Shown here piece after piece: positions 55,592-64,000 of a DNA stretch of 64,000 nt (positions are counted from its first letter, which is position 1; each line of letters opens with the position of its first letter). This DNA comes from Aeromonas caviae. GTDB lineage: Bacteria; Pseudomonadota; Gammaproteobacteria; Enterobacterales; Aeromonadaceae. A program made the translations under genes and the position numbers. The notes under the pieces were generated by a model that was not told the DNA's origin, searched no databases, and saw nothing but the letters and a program-made list of their open reading frames with translations. The DNA lies in the NCBI RefSeq assembly GCF_000819785.1, contig NZ_CDBK01000069.1:1-64000 (forward strand), in the 5' to 3' direction.

Positions 55592-58180
55592 TCAGGCCGC
55601 CGGTGCGTTGAGGGCCAGCGGCAGGGAGATGCGCATGCAGGTGCCGTTGCCGTTGGGGCCGGCGAATGCCCAGATGCGGCCGCCGTGGACCTCTATCATA
55701 GCGCGGGAAATGGCGAGGCCAAGCCCGGTGCCGCGGCTGCCGCAGTCGCCGACCGGCTGGGTGTAGAACAGATTGAAGATCTTGTCCCGATCCGACTCGG
55801 CGATGCCGACCCCGATATCGATGATGTCGATGATGAGGTCGGGATCCGCCAGCATCACCTTGAACTCGATGGGGGTGCCGGCCGGCGAGTAGCGGGAGGC
55901 GTTGTCGAGGATGTTGACCAGCACCTGCTCGATCAGGGCGCCGTGCACATAGAGCCGGGGGATCTGCTGATCGAAGTGCACCAGCAGCTTGTGCTGGCGC
56001 CAGGAGGAGTCGAGCCGGCGGCGGGCGCTCTCCACCAGGTCCGCCAGGTCGACCCAGTCCCGTTTCAACTGGAAGTCCGGTGAGCCGATGCGGGTCATGT
56101 CCAGCAGGTTCTGCACATAGCCGTGCAGGCGGCGCGCCTCGTCCTGCACCGAGTGCAGCAGTTCGATGCGGTCCTCCGCACTTATCCGGTCCCCGTATTC
56201 CAGCAGGGTGCTGCCGGCCCCCATGATGGTGGCCAGCGGCGTCTTCAGGTCGTGGGAGACCGAGGAGAGCAGGGCGGCGCGCATCCGGTCGGTCTCCGCC
56301 TGCAACTGGCTGTCCGCCAGCCGCTCGTTGAGATCGATCCGCGCCAGGGCGGCGCGGATATCGGTGAGCAGAGCCTGCAGCTGGTGCTCGGCGGCGGAGG
56401 TGAGCGGGCTGGCCAGCCGGATGCCCAGCACCAGGTCATCGCCGAGGTGATGATACTGGGCCTCGGCGGCGTTGAGGGTGGCGGTATGGGCACCGGCGCT
56501 CTGCTTCTGGGCCAGGCACCAGTCAATGGCGGCCTTGTCGGTCTGGCCCGGCCCGGTCTGGGTGTCACCGGCCCGGTACTGGTAATCCCCATCGAGCGCG
56601 AACACGGGCTGCCCAAGGGCGAGGGCGATGGCCTGGGTTCCCTGTCTCAGCACGTCCACCGGGCTGCTGGCGGTGGCCAGCCCCTGGCTCAGGGAGAGCA
56701 GGGCGTTACCGAGCTGCTGGGTCTCGCGCAGACTGACCAGTTGCTGACGCTGGCGGGAGGCGAGGCGCCCGGCCGCGATGCCGACGATGAGCAGCACGAA
56801 CAGGGTGAGCAGGTCGCTGTGGCTGGCCACGCTCAGGGAGAAGTAGGGGAAGGTGAACAGCAGGTTGTGGCCGACGAAGCCCAGCACGGCGGCCAGGATG
56901 GCGGGGACCAGGCTGGTGGTGAGCGCGGTGGCCAGCACCCCCAGCACGAACAGCATGGGCAGGGAGGCGGGGGGCAGCCAGTGGGAGAGGGCCCAGACCA
57001 CGGCCGAGGTCCCCCCCATGATGGCCACCGCGAGCAGGCTCTGGCGAAGCTCACCCGGGCCTGCCGTTGGCAGGGTCAGGCCGGGCTTGCGCTTCTCGGT
57101 ATCCACCAGCGTGATCTCGAATCCCTGCGCCTGTTTGAGCAGGTGCTGTACCAGGGATCGGCGCCAGGGCGGGTTGCGGGATTTGCCGAGCAGCAATTGG
57201 GAGACCTGCTGCTGTTCGGCGGTCTCCAGCAGGGCATCGGCCACGGCCGGGCTGGAGAGGGTCAGCACCCTGGCCCCCAACTGGGAGGCGAGGGCCAGCG
57301 CCTGCTCCAGCTCGGGGGAGCGTTGCCCCTTGCTGTCGATGTGCACCACCAGCCAGGGCAGTTGCCTGCGCTGGGCGAAGCGGTGGCCGTAACGCACCAG
57401 GGCGGCGCCGTGCTCATCCCCGATGCAGACCATCAGCTTGCCCCGCAGCGGCAGTGTGGTCTTGCCGGCCGCCTGCCACTGCAACTGCAGGTCTCCCTCC
57501 ACGTGGCTGGCGGCGGTCTGCATCGCCAGCTCCCGCAGAGCGGTCAGGTTGTTGAGAGAGAAAAAGGATTGCAGGGCGGCCTTGGCCTGGTGGGGCACAT
57601 AGACCTTGCCCTCCTTGAGGCGGCCGAGCAGCTCCTTGGGGGGCAGGTCGATCAGCACCAGGCTGTCGGCCTCCAGCAGCACCTGATCCGGCAGGGTCTC
57701 CTTGACCCTGACCCCGGTCAGCTGCCACACCAGATCGTTGAGGCTCTCCAGGTGCTGCACGTTGAGGGTGGTATAGACATCGATGCCGGCGCCCAGCAAC
57801 TCCTCCACATCCTGCCAGCGCTTCTCATGGCGGCTGCCGGGGGCGTTGCTGTGGGCCAGCTCGTCCACCACGGCGATGGCGGGCTTGCGCGCCAGCAGAC
57901 CGTCCAGATCCATCTCCTCCAGCCGCTGCTGGCGGTGCAGGTGCAGTGTGCGCGGCAGGATGGCGAGCTTGTCGAGCAGGGCCAGGGTCTCCTGGCGGCC
58001 GTGGGTCTCCACCACCCCGATCAGGATGTCGACTCCCTCCCTGGCCTGCTCCCGCACCGCCTGCAGCATGGCGTAGGTCTTGCCGACGCCGGGGGCCGCG
58101 CCGAGAAACACCTTCAGCTTGCCCCTGTGCTCCTGCTCCAGGCTCGCCAGCAGGGCGTCTGCCCTCACCTCATCACGCAT
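55592..58180 (-). CDS. kdpD: Sensor histidine kinase KdpD
   Basis: This 862-aa sensor of potassium limitation/turgor has an N-terminal KdpD domain with Walker A GAAPGVGKTYAML and VVDELAHSNAPGSRH. A USP-like domain (about 230-360) and four closely spaced membrane helices (about 385-490) follow, then a GAF-like region. The kinase core has H-box SSVSHDLKTPLATIMG, N-box NILDNASRYSP and G-box RGTGLGLAI. The start at 58180 (MRDEVRADALLASLEQ) was preferred to 58225 because family members begin shortly before the HRGKLKVF segment. Confidence 0.95.
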   Translation of the reverse strand: MRDEVRADALLASLEQEHRGKLKVFLGAAPGVGKTYAMLQAVREQAREGVDILIGVVETHGRQETLALLDKLAILPRTLHLHRQQRLEEMDLDGLLARKPAIAVVDELAHSNAPGSRHEKRWQDVEELLGAGIDVYTTLNVQHLESLNDLVWQLTGVRVKETLPDQVLLEADSLVLIDLPPKELLGRLKEGKVYVPHQAKAALQSFFSLNNLTALRELAMQTAASHVEGDLQLQWQAAGKTTLPLRGKLMVCIGDEHGAALVRYGHRFAQRRQLPWLVVHIDSKGQRSPELEQALALASQLGARVLTLSSPAVADALLETAEQQQVSQLLLGKSRNPPWRRSLVQHLLKQAQGFEITLVDTEKRKPGLTLPTAGPGELRQSLLAVAIMGGTSAVVWALSHWLPPASLPMLFVLGVLATALTTSLVPAILAAVLGFVGHNLLFTFPYFSLSVASHSDLLTLFVLLIVGIAAGRLASRQRQQLVSLRETQQLGNALLSLSQGLATASSPVDVLRQGTQAIALALGQPVFALDGDYQYRAGDTQTGPGQTDKAAIDWCLAQKQSAGAHTATLNAAEAQYHHLGDDLVLGIRLASPLTSAAEHQLQALLTDIRAALARIDLNERLADSQLQAETDRMRAALLSSVSHDLKTPLATIMGAGSTLLEYGDRISAEDRIELLHSVQDEARRLHGYVQNLLDMTRIGSPDFQLKRDWVDLADLVESARRRLDSSWRQHKLLVHFDQQIPRLYVHGALIEQVLVNILDNASRYSPAGTPIEFKVMLADPDLIIDIIDIGVGIAESDRDKIFNLFYTQPVGDCGSRGTGLGLAISRAMIEVHGGRIWAFAGPNGNGTCMRISLPLALNAPAA

Positions 58181-58271
58181 CCCCGTGCTCCCGTTGCATC
58201 GGCCGAACTGCGGCCGTGACCTCATTGCTCATGCTTGTCCCCGTTGTCGAAAGGGAGCCTTCCCGAACGGC

Positions 58272-58295
58272 AAGGAGCGCCCTCAGGCGCCCTTT
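58272..58295 (-). repeat. Hairpin at the kdpC stop codon
   Basis: AAGGAGCGCC and GGCGCCCTT can pair around CTCA with one bulged base. The stem spans the kdpC stop codon (58283-58285) and no T run follows. It may modulate the step from kdpFABC to kdpDE mRNA levels. Confidence 0.45.
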
Positions 58296-58810
58296 TGATG
58301 ATCGAGTTGCAGGTTCAACTGGAGAATGTTGACCACCTGCGGGCCAAGGATACCAGCTTGTGCCGCCGACTTGACCTGCTCCGTCAACTGAACGGGATCC
58401 AGCCCCCGTTGCCCGGCGACCCTATCCACCTGGGCCAGCGCTGCATCGAGGGGCAGATGGGGATCGAGGCCGGAGGCGGAGCGGGTCAGCAGGGCGGGGA
58501 CCCTGGCTTCCGGCTGCGCCCTGGCCGCAGCTGCGGCAAACTCGGCCCGTAGCGGCGAGCTCATCCCCAGGTTGCTTCCGCCGCCACCTATGGTGGCGAA
58601 ATCGCTGGCGGAGGGGCGGGAGTGGAAGTAGTCGGCCCGCTCGAATTTCTGGGCCAGCAGGGCGCTGCCGACCACCTGCTGCTTGGCGTTGGTGAGCAGG
58701 CTGCCGTTGGCCTGCCAGGGGAAGAGCAGCTGGGCCAGCCCGGTGACGGCCAGCGGATATGCCACCCCCAGCAGCAGGGTCAGGGTCAGCAGGGTTCTGA
58801 TTGCGATCAT
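58283..58810 (-). CDS. kdpC: Potassium-transporting ATPase subunit KdpC
   Basis: This 175-aa protein has one N-terminal membrane helix (MIAIRTLLTLTLLLGVAYPLA). Its periplasmic domain has the family segments FHSRPSASDFATIGGGGSNLG and LTRSASGLDPHLP. KdpC stabilises the KdpAB complex and helps potassium loading. The start at 58810 has a GGAG-type site; upstream in-frame codons lie in the spacer to kdpB. Confidence 0.95.
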   Translation of the reverse strand: MIAIRTLLTLTLLLGVAYPLAVTGLAQLLFPWQANGSLLTNAKQQVVGSALLAQKFERADYFHSRPSASDFATIGGGGSNLGMSSPLRAEFAAAAARAQPEARVPALLTRSASGLDPHLPLDAALAQVDRVAGQRGLDPVQLTEQVKSAAQAGILGPQVVNILQLNLQLDHQKGA

Positions 58811-58870
58811 GATGTGTTTGCTCCAAATGTGTTGGGTGGATGCGGGCCTGCCCCGCATCCGGTGATGCCG

Positions 58871-60928
58871 TTACACCAGCCCCAGGCCGGTGATGACCAG
58901 GTCGATCAGCTTGATACCTATGAAAGGCACTATCAGGCCGCCGACGCCGTAGATCAGCAGGTTGCGGCGCAGCAGGCTGGCCGCCGTTCCCTTCAGGCTG
59001 ACCCCGCGCAGGGCCAGCGGCACCAGCGCGACGATGATCAGGGCGTTGAAGATGATGGCCGACAGGATGGCGCTCTCCGGGCTGCCCAGCTGCATCAGGT
59101 TCAGCGCCCCCAGCTGTGGATAGGCGGCGATGAACAAGGCCGGCAGGATGGCGAAGTACTTGGCCACGTCGTTGGCGATGGAGAAGGTGGTCAGGGCGCC
59201 ACGGGTCACCAGCAGCTGCTTGCCCACCAGCACCACGTCCAGCAGCTTGGTGGGGTTGGAGTCGAGATCCACCAGGTTGCCCGCCTCCTTGGCGGCCTGG
59301 GTCCCCTCGTTCATGGCCAGCCCTACGTCGGCCTGGGCCAGCGCCGGTGCGTCGTTGGCGCCGTCCCCGCACATGGCGACCAGCCGGCCGTCGGCCTGCT
59401 CCTGACGGATGTAGGCCAGCTTCTTCTCCGGCGTCGCCTCGGCGATGAAGTCATCTACCCCGGCTTCGGCGGCGATGGCGGCGGCGGTCAGCGGGTTGTC
59501 ACCGGTGATCATCACGGTGCGGATCCCCATGTGGCGTAGGGTCTGGAAGCGGGCCTTGATGCCCGGCTTGATGATGTCCTTGAGGTACACCACCCCCAGC
59601 AACTTCTCGTGGGTGCAGACCAGCAGCGGGGTACCCCCCTGGCGGGCGATGTTGTCCACCGATTTTAGGATGAGCTCCGGCACCGCCTTGCGATCGAGGG
59701 AGAGGTAGCGTAGCACCGCGTCCACCGCCCCCTTGCGATAGTGATGGCCGTTGCGATCCAGCCCGCTCAGCCGGGTCTCGGCGCTGAAGGGGATGAGGAT
59801 GTCGCTCTCCAGCTGGCTCGGTCTGGTGTGGCTCTTGCCCGCCAGGGTCAGGATGGATTTGCCCTCCGGCGTGTTGTCGCCGAGCGAGGCCAGCATGGCG
59901 GCCTGGGCCAGCAGGGAGGGGTCCACGCCGGGGGCCGGGATCAGCTCGTCCGCCATCCGGTTGCCGAAGGTGATGGTGCCGGTCTTGTCCAGCAGCAGGG
60001 TGCGCACGTCGCCGGCGGCTTCCACCGCCCGGCCCGACTTGGCGATCACGTTGAGCTTCACCAGCCGGTCCATGCCGGCGATGCCGATGGCGGAGAGCAG
60101 GCCGCCGATGGTGGTCGGGATCAGGGTGATGAACAGCGCCAGCAGATAGAGCCGGGGCACCTGGGTGCCGTTGTAGTCGAGGAACCAGGGCAGGGTGGCC
60201 ACCACCAGCAGGAAGATCAGGGTCAGCCCTACCAGCAGGGCGTCCAGCGCCATCTCGTTGGGGGTCTTCTGCCGCTTGGCCCCTTCCACCAGGGCAATCA
60301 TGCGATCCAGGGTACTTTCGCCCGGGTTGTTGGTGATACGCACCCAGATCTCGTCGGAAACGACGGTGGTGTTGCCGGTCACGCCGCTGCGGTCGGTGCC
60401 GGACTCGCGGATGACGGGGGCGGATTCGCCGGTGATGGCCGCCTCGTTAACCGAGGCGATGCCGGCGACCACTTCGCCGTCGGCGGGGATCATTTCGCCG
60501 CTGCGCACCAGCACCAGATCGCCCTTGAGCAGGCTGGTGGCCGGTACCCACTCGCCCTTGTCATCCTGCGGGCTGGTGACCCGACGAGCCTTGAGCTGGC
60601 TCATGCCGGCCTTCAGACTGTCGGCCCGCGCCTTGCCGCGCCCCTCGGCCAGGGTCTCGGCGAAGTTGGCAAACCAGAGGGTGAGCCAGAGCCAGGCGGT
60701 CAGCTGCCAGGCCAGAGAAGGAGCGACGCCGGAGAGCGGTTGCCCCAGCAGCGACTCCAGGGTCGCCATCACGGCCGCCAGCCAGAGAGTGAACAGGATG
60801 GGGCTGCCAAACAGCGCCCTGGGATTGAAGCGATAGAGGGCTTCCACCATGGCCTGCAGGATCTGTGATTTCTGTTTCTTGCCCTTCACCTGAATGGTGT
60901 CGGTGCTCATTGAAGCGGATTTGCTCAT
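58871..60928 (-). CDS. kdpB: Potassium-transporting ATPase catalytic subunit KdpB
   Basis: This 685-aa P-type ATPase has the phosphorylation site [13 protein letters not shown], actuator TGESAPV, hinge [18 protein letters not shown] and [16 protein letters not shown]. It hydrolyses ATP to drive potassium entry through KdpA. The family's SPK-like and [12 protein letters not shown] segments are intact. An internal Met at residue 7 is an alternative start. It lies 55 bp after kdpA. Confidence 0.97.
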   Translation of the reverse strand: MSKSASMSTDTIQVKGKKQKSQILQAMVEALYRFNPRALFGSPILFTLWLAAVMATLESLLGQPLSGVAPSLAWQLTAWLWLTLWFANFAETLAEGRGKARADSLKAGMSQLKARRVTSPQDDKGEWVPATSLLKGDLVLVRSGEMIPADGEVVAGIASVNEAAITGESAPVIRESGTDRSGVTGNTTVVSDEIWVRITNNPGESTLDRMIALVEGAKRQKTPNEMALDALLVGLTLIFLLVVATLPWFLDYNGTQVPRLYLLALFITLIPTTIGGLLSAIGIAGMDRLVKLNVIAKSGRAVEAAGDVRTLLLDKTGTITFGNRMADELIPAPGVDPSLLAQAAMLASLGDNTPEGKSILTLAGKSHTRPSQLESDILIPFSAETRLSGLDRNGHHYRKGAVDAVLRYLSLDRKAVPELILKSVDNIARQGGTPLLVCTHEKLLGVVYLKDIIKPGIKARFQTLRHMGIRTVMITGDNPLTAAAIAAEAGVDDFIAEATPEKKLAYIRQEQADGRLVAMCGDGANDAPALAQADVGLAMNEGTQAAKEAGNLVDLDSNPTKLLDVVLVGKQLLVTRGALTTFSIANDVAKYFAILPALFIAAYPQLGALNLMQLGSPESAILSAIIFNALIIVALVPLALRGVSLKGTAASLLRRNLLIYGVGGLIVPFIGIKLIDLVITGLGLV

Positions 60929-60983
60929 TGGAAAGCTCCCTGCATCGAATAGTTGGTCACGCAGATCAGTCGGAGGTGCAGCA

Positions 60984-62684
60984 TCAGAAGGCTCCTCCCA
61001 GCAGGCTCAGGTGTTCCGCCACCGGGCCCAACGCCAGCACCGGCAGGAAGGAGAGACCCCCCATCAGGAGCACGGTGACAATCAGCAGGGTGATGAAGAG
61101 CGGGCCGCTGATCGGGAAGTCCCCTTCGCTCGTCTCCTGGCGCGGGGCGCGGGCTAGCTGGCCGGCGATGGCCAGTACCGGAATGATGTAGCCGAAACGG
61201 CCGAGCAGCATGGCCAGCCCGATGGCGATGCACTGCCAGCTGTCGGCGGCGGCAAAGCCGGCGAAGGCGGAGCCGTTGTTGCCGGCGGCCGAGGCGTAGG
61301 CATAGATCAGTCGTGACAGGCCGTGGGGGCCGTCGTGACCGATGACGGTGGCGGAGTTCGGCATCAGCAGGGTAATGCCGCCGATCACCAATACCCCGAC
61401 CGGCATCACCAGCATGCTGGCGACCACCCACTTCATCTCGGTGATGCCGAGCCGTTTGCCCAGATAGGTCGGAGTGCGCCCCACCATCAGGCCGCACAGG
61501 AACACGGTCAGCAGCACGAACAGCATCATGCCGTAGATGCCGGCACCGACGCCGCCGAACACCACTTCACCCAGCAGCATGTTGATCATGCCGACCATGC
61601 CGCCGAGGGGGGTGAAGCTGTCGTGCATGGCGTTGACCGAGCCGTTGGAGGCGGCGGTGGTGGCCACTTCCCAGATGCTGGACAGCACGGGGCCGAAGCG
61701 ACTCTCCTTGCCTTCCCAGTTGCCGGCTTCGCTGGTGAGGTGGGCGAGGGCGGGATCCGGTTTCAGCTCCTGGCCGATGGCGAGGCAGAGCCCCAGCACC
61801 AGCATGATGGTCATGGCGATGAGGATGGCGCGGCTGTGGGCCAGATCCTTCACGTAACGGCCCAGGGTGCAGACCATGGCGGCGGCCAGGGTCAGCAGGG
61901 CGACCATTTCCAGCCAGTTGGAGAGGGCGGTCGGGTTCTCGAACGGATGGGCCGAGTTGATGCCGAAGAAGCCGCCGCCGTTGGAGCCGAGCTGCTTGAT
62001 GGCGATCTGGGAGGCGGCCGGGCCGATCGGCAGCAGCTGCTCCTGACCTTCCAGGGCGTGGAACGGCAGGTAGGCCGACAGGCTCTGGGGCACCCCCTGC
62101 CATACCAGCAGCAGCGCCAGGATCAGCGCCATCGGCAGCAGCACGTAGAGGCAGAAGCGCACCAGATCCTGCCAGAAGTTGCCAAGGTGGGTGGTCTGCT
62201 GGCGGGCGATGCCGCGAAACAGGGCGATGGCGACGGCGGCGCCTGTGGCGGCGGAGACGAAGTTCTGGGTGGTGAGCCCCACCATCTGGCTGAAGTAGGA
62301 GAGGCTGGCTTCGCCGGAGTAGGCCTGCCAGTTGGTGTTGGTCATGAAGCTGACCGCGGTGTTGAAGGCGAGTTGCCAGTTCAACCCTGGCAGTTGCTGC
62401 GGGTTGAGGGGCAGGAGCCCCTGCGCCATCAGGATCAGGAACAGCAGGCCGAAACCGGCGCCGTTGAAAGCCAGCAGGCTGAGGGCGTAGGACTTCCAGT
62501 CCTGCTCGCGCCCGTCCGTGCCGCAGCAGGCCAGGGTGGCGCGCTCAAGCGGGGCCAGCCAGCGACTCTTGCCTTCAAATACCCGATACAGGTAGTTGCC
62601 AAGCAGAGGCGCCGGCAGCAGCACCAGCAGCACGAACGCGACGGGATAGATGATCTCTTGCCACATATCCGGTTCCTCACTCAT
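60984..62684 (-). CDS. kdpA: Potassium-transporting ATPase potassium-binding subunit KdpA
   Basis: This 566-aa channel-like subunit of the SKT superfamily has four selectivity-loop segments, including [39 protein letters not shown] and [20 protein letters not shown]. It binds potassium at micromolar levels from the periplasm. The start at 62684 overlaps kdpF by 8 nt; MWQEIIYP at 62666 is the more family-like N-terminus and is an alternative. Confidence 0.96.
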   Translation of the reverse strand: MSEEPDMWQEIIYPVAFVLLVLLPAPLLGNYLYRVFEGKSRWLAPLERATLACCGTDGREQDWKSYALSLLAFNGAGFGLLFLILMAQGLLPLNPQQLPGLNWQLAFNTAVSFMTNTNWQAYSGEASLSYFSQMVGLTTQNFVSAATGAAVAIALFRGIARQQTTHLGNFWQDLVRFCLYVLLPMALILALLLVWQGVPQSLSAYLPFHALEGQEQLLPIGPAASQIAIKQLGSNGGGFFGINSAHPFENPTALSNWLEMVALLTLAAAMVCTLGRYVKDLAHSRAILIAMTIMLVLGLCLAIGQELKPDPALAHLTSEAGNWEGKESRFGPVLSSIWEVATTAASNGSVNAMHDSFTPLGGMVGMINMLLGEVVFGGVGAGIYGMMLFVLLTVFLCGLMVGRTPTYLGKRLGITEMKWVVASMLVMPVGVLVIGGITLLMPNSATVIGHDGPHGLSRLIYAYASAAGNNGSAFAGFAAADSWQCIAIGLAMLLGRFGYIIPVLAIAGQLARAPRQETSEGDFPISGPLFITLLIVTVLLMGGLSFLPVLALGPVAEHLSLLGGAF

Positions 62685-62754
62685 GAGTGCGCGCGAGGGC
62701 GCGCAGCAGATAGCCCGCGAGGGCGAGGACCAGCAGCAGATATAGCCAATTCAT
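62677..62754 (-). CDS. kdpF: Potassium-transporting ATPase small subunit KdpF
   Basis: This 25-aa single-helix peptide, MNWLYLLLVLALAGYLLRAL followed by ARTHE, is encoded directly upstream of kdpA and overlaps it by 8 nt. E. coli KdpF has 29 aa and stabilises the complex at the lipid interface. Similarity is only in size, hydrophobicity and position, as usual for KdpF. A GGAG site precedes the start. Confidence 0.85.
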   Translation of the reverse strand: MNWLYLLLVLALAGYLLRALARTHE

Positions 62755-62835
62755 AACGACTCCGTTGAGGTAATTAGCGTCAGGGATCGATGCATATCCG
62801 TGTCGATCCCATGGGTCTCATTGACGCTGAAAGGG

Positions 62836-62897
62836 TATGTAAAACGGGCGTAAAGGCGCCATAAAGCCCAATTTGGCTGGCGTAAAATCGGCGTAAA
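62836..62897 (-). promoter_or_regulatory. Helically phased repeats upstream of kdpF, candidate KdpE sites
   Basis: On the plus strand GGCGTAAA occurs at 62847-62854, 62879-62886 and 62890-62897. Variants TATGTAAA and GCCATAAA occur at 62836-62843 and 62858-62865. Starts are about 11 bp apart, one helical turn. On the minus strand the unit reads TTTACGCC, similar to the TTTACA/CCCGCC character of the E. coli KdpE site. The array lies 80-145 bp upstream of kdpF. Confidence 0.65.
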
Positions 62898-62935
62898 GAA
62901 GGCGGGTTTTGTTGGCTGGTGGACGGGCAAGGCAC

Positions 62936-62961
62936 AAAAAACCCGGCCTGGGCAGGGTTTT
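62936..62961 (-). terminator. Terminator downstream of gor
   Basis: On the minus strand AAAACCC and GGGTTTT flank a GCC/GGC inner stem with one mismatch, followed by a T run. It lies about 150 bp past the gor stop, beyond the duplicated segment. Confidence 0.7.
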
Positions 62962-62975
62962 GGTAGCAAGTGGCG

Positions 62976-63174
62976 GAAGCTGACCCGATGGTGATGAGGT
63001 CAGCTTCAACCCCGCTTATCGCATGGTCACAAACTCTTCCGCGCTGGTCGGATGGTGAGTGGAAACACAGTTGTAGAAGCTGGTCTGATAATGACAGGCC
63101 AGCTTCAACCCCGCTTATCGCATGGTCACAAACTCTTCCGCACTGGTTGGATGAATGGCGACGCAGTTGTCGAA
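62976..63174. repeat. Tandem duplication of the gor 3' end (period about 100 bp)
   Basis: Unit 1 (62976-63075) and unit 2 (63076-63174) share order and sequence. Positions 63001-63055 and 63100-63154 differ at only two sites over 55 bp, with an offset of 99. Each unit begins with an inverted repeat starting GAAGCTG and ending CAGCTTC. Unit 2 includes the true end of gor; unit 1 lies beyond the stop codon. Confidence 0.88.
63016..63090 (-). pseudogene. Decayed second C-terminus of glutathione reductase
   Basis: On the minus strand this segment of unit 1 reads [20 protein letters not shown] followed by TMR and a stop. The real gor end has [19 protein letters not shown] and the same TMR stop. 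One extra codon (HH instead of IH) and several substitutions show divergence after duplication. It has no start codon of its own and lies after the gor stop, so it should not be translated as part of Gor. Confidence 0.75.
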
Positions 63175-64000
63175 GTCCGCCTTGGTGGCACCCATCTTCA
63201 TGGCGACGCCGAAGCCTTGCAGGATTTCATCCATGGCGAAGCCGATGCCGTGCAGGCCGACAACCTTCTCTTCCGGCCCGACGCAGACCAGTTTCATCCG
63301 GGTGGGCTGGCGATGCTGGGTCAGGGCCGAGTACATGGCGGTGAACTGGCTGCGGTAGACCTTCACCTGATCTTTCCCGTATTCGGCAACGGCTTCCGGC
63401 TCGGTCAGGCCGATGGTGCCGATGGGCGGGTGGCTGAACACCACGGTCGGCACCAGATCGTAGTTGAGGTGCTCGCCCGGCTTGTTGTTGAACAGCCGCT
63501 CCGAGAGGCGGCGGCCTGCCGCGACAGCCACCGGGGTGAGCTGGATGCGGCCGGTGTTGTCACCGACGGCATAGAGGTTGGCGACGGCGGTGTTCTGGAA
63601 CTTGTCGGTGGGGATGAAGCCCTTTTCGTCCAGGGTGATGCCGGTGGCAGCCAGATTGAGGTTGTCGGTGGCGGGCACGCGACCGATGGCCCAGATGAGG
63701 CAGTCGACGGTGAGGTGGCGACCATCTTCCAGTTGCAGGGTCAGGCTGTCGTCGGCGTTCTTGATGACGGCCTTGGGAATGGCGTGGGTGTGCAGCTTGG
63801 GCCCTTCCTGCGCCATGATCTCCACCAGGGTCTCGTGGATCATGGGGTCGAAGTTGCGCAGCGGCGCATGCTTGCGCACCACCAGATGGGTCTCGGAGCC
63901 AAGAGCCTGCATCACGCCTGCGATCTCCACGGCGATATAGCCGGCACCCACCACGGCAACCCGTTTGGGCTGGCTTTTCAGGTCGAAGAAACCGTCGGAG
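63115..64000 (-). CDS. gor: Glutathione reductase, 3' part (5' end outside the window)
   Basis: This is about the last 294 codons of an NADPH-dependent flavoenzyme that keeps glutathione reduced. It includes the NADPH-binding motif [29 protein letters not shown] (NADPH-phosphate contacts), the FAD segment [20 protein letters not shown] and the dimer-interface C-terminus. The catalytic His-Glu lies in [14 protein letters not shown]. Similarity to E. coli Gor is high throughout. The N-terminal FAD domain and redox Cys pair are off the right edge. Confidence 0.97.
   Translation of the reverse strand, partial: SDGFFDLKSQPKRVAVVGAGYIAVEIAGVMQALGSETHLVVRKHAPLRNFDPMIHETLVEIMAQEGPKLHTHAIPKAVIKNADDSLTLQLEDGRHLTVDCLIWAIGRVPATDNLNLAATGITLDEKGFIPTDKFQNTAVANLYAVGDNTGRIQLTPVAVAAGRRLSERLFNNKPGEHLNYDLVPTVVFSHPPIGTIGLTEPEAVAEYGKDQVKVYRSQFTAMYSALTQHRQPTRMKLVCVGPEEKVVGLHGIGFAMDEILQGFGVAMKMGATKADFDNCVAIHPTSAEEFVTMR

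Overview
The window is a gamma-proteobacterial chromosome segment centred on the replication origin. It is very probably from Aeromonas, most likely the A. hydrophila group. The evidence is a class D penicillinase of the AmpS/OXA-12 type linked to a BlrA/BlrB (CreBC-type) regulator pair and creD, an AhyR-like LuxR protein, a Vibrio/Aeromonas-type TonB2 operon, and the gene orders mnmG-rsmG-parA-parB-atp-glmU and rpmH-rnpA-yidD-yidC-mnmE. Coding density is high and base composition is GC-rich, apart from the AT-rich origin. Genus assignment rests on recognised protein families; no database was searched.

Layout. 1-260: leader and two promoters of an rRNA operon whose 16S gene lies off the left edge. 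265-5095: a six-gene, Fur-box-headed TonB2 energy-transduction operon. 5307-6083: an orphan LuxR regulator. 6144-8805: deoR-type regulator and glmS. 8928-13465: blrA-blrB-ampS-creD. 13517-21875: glmU and the complete F1Fo ATP synthase operon atpIBEFHAGDC. 22066-26338: parB, parA, rsmG, mnmG. 26340-26846: oriC. 26847-27296: mioC. 27668-35198: a TonB-dependent receptor, a PvdE-type ABC protein and an FhuCDB-type importer. 35269-39100: mnmE, yidC, yidD, rnpA, rpmH. 39370-41544: a cystine-type ABC transporter. 41855-47926: dnaA, dnaN, recF, gyrB. 48026-49847: GlxA-type regulator and metallo-hydrolase. 50104-51050: two small heat-shock proteins. 51124-52374: avtA. 52658-54865: small exported protein, AraC regulator, MFS pump. 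54870-62754: kdpFABC and kdpDE. 63115-64000: the 3' part of gor.

How it fits together. oriC has clustered GATC sites, tandem AT-rich repeats and several DnaA boxes. It sits between mnmG and mioC as in E. coli. parAB lies about 3 kb to its left. Four near-identical parS palindromes lie 19 to 28 kb to its right, all between recF and kdpE. Two iron-related units, TonB2 and the siderophore importer, each carry a Fur-like box and can be joined functionally, because TonB2 could power the receptor. The beta-lactamase cassette is inserted between the cell-wall precursor genes glmU and glmS.

The less ordinary items are: a 65-bp tandem duplication at the dnaA/dnaN junction that creates a 15-codon upstream reading frame carrying a DnaA-like tail; paired ROSE-type RNA thermometers before both small heat-shock genes; a PvdE-type ABC protein inside an FhuCDB import operon; helically phased repeats before kdpF; a tandem duplication of the gor 3' end that leaves a decayed second C-terminus; and twin operator-like palindromes in and before the deoR-type gene. 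No CRISPR array, prophage, insertion sequence or tRNA gene was seen.
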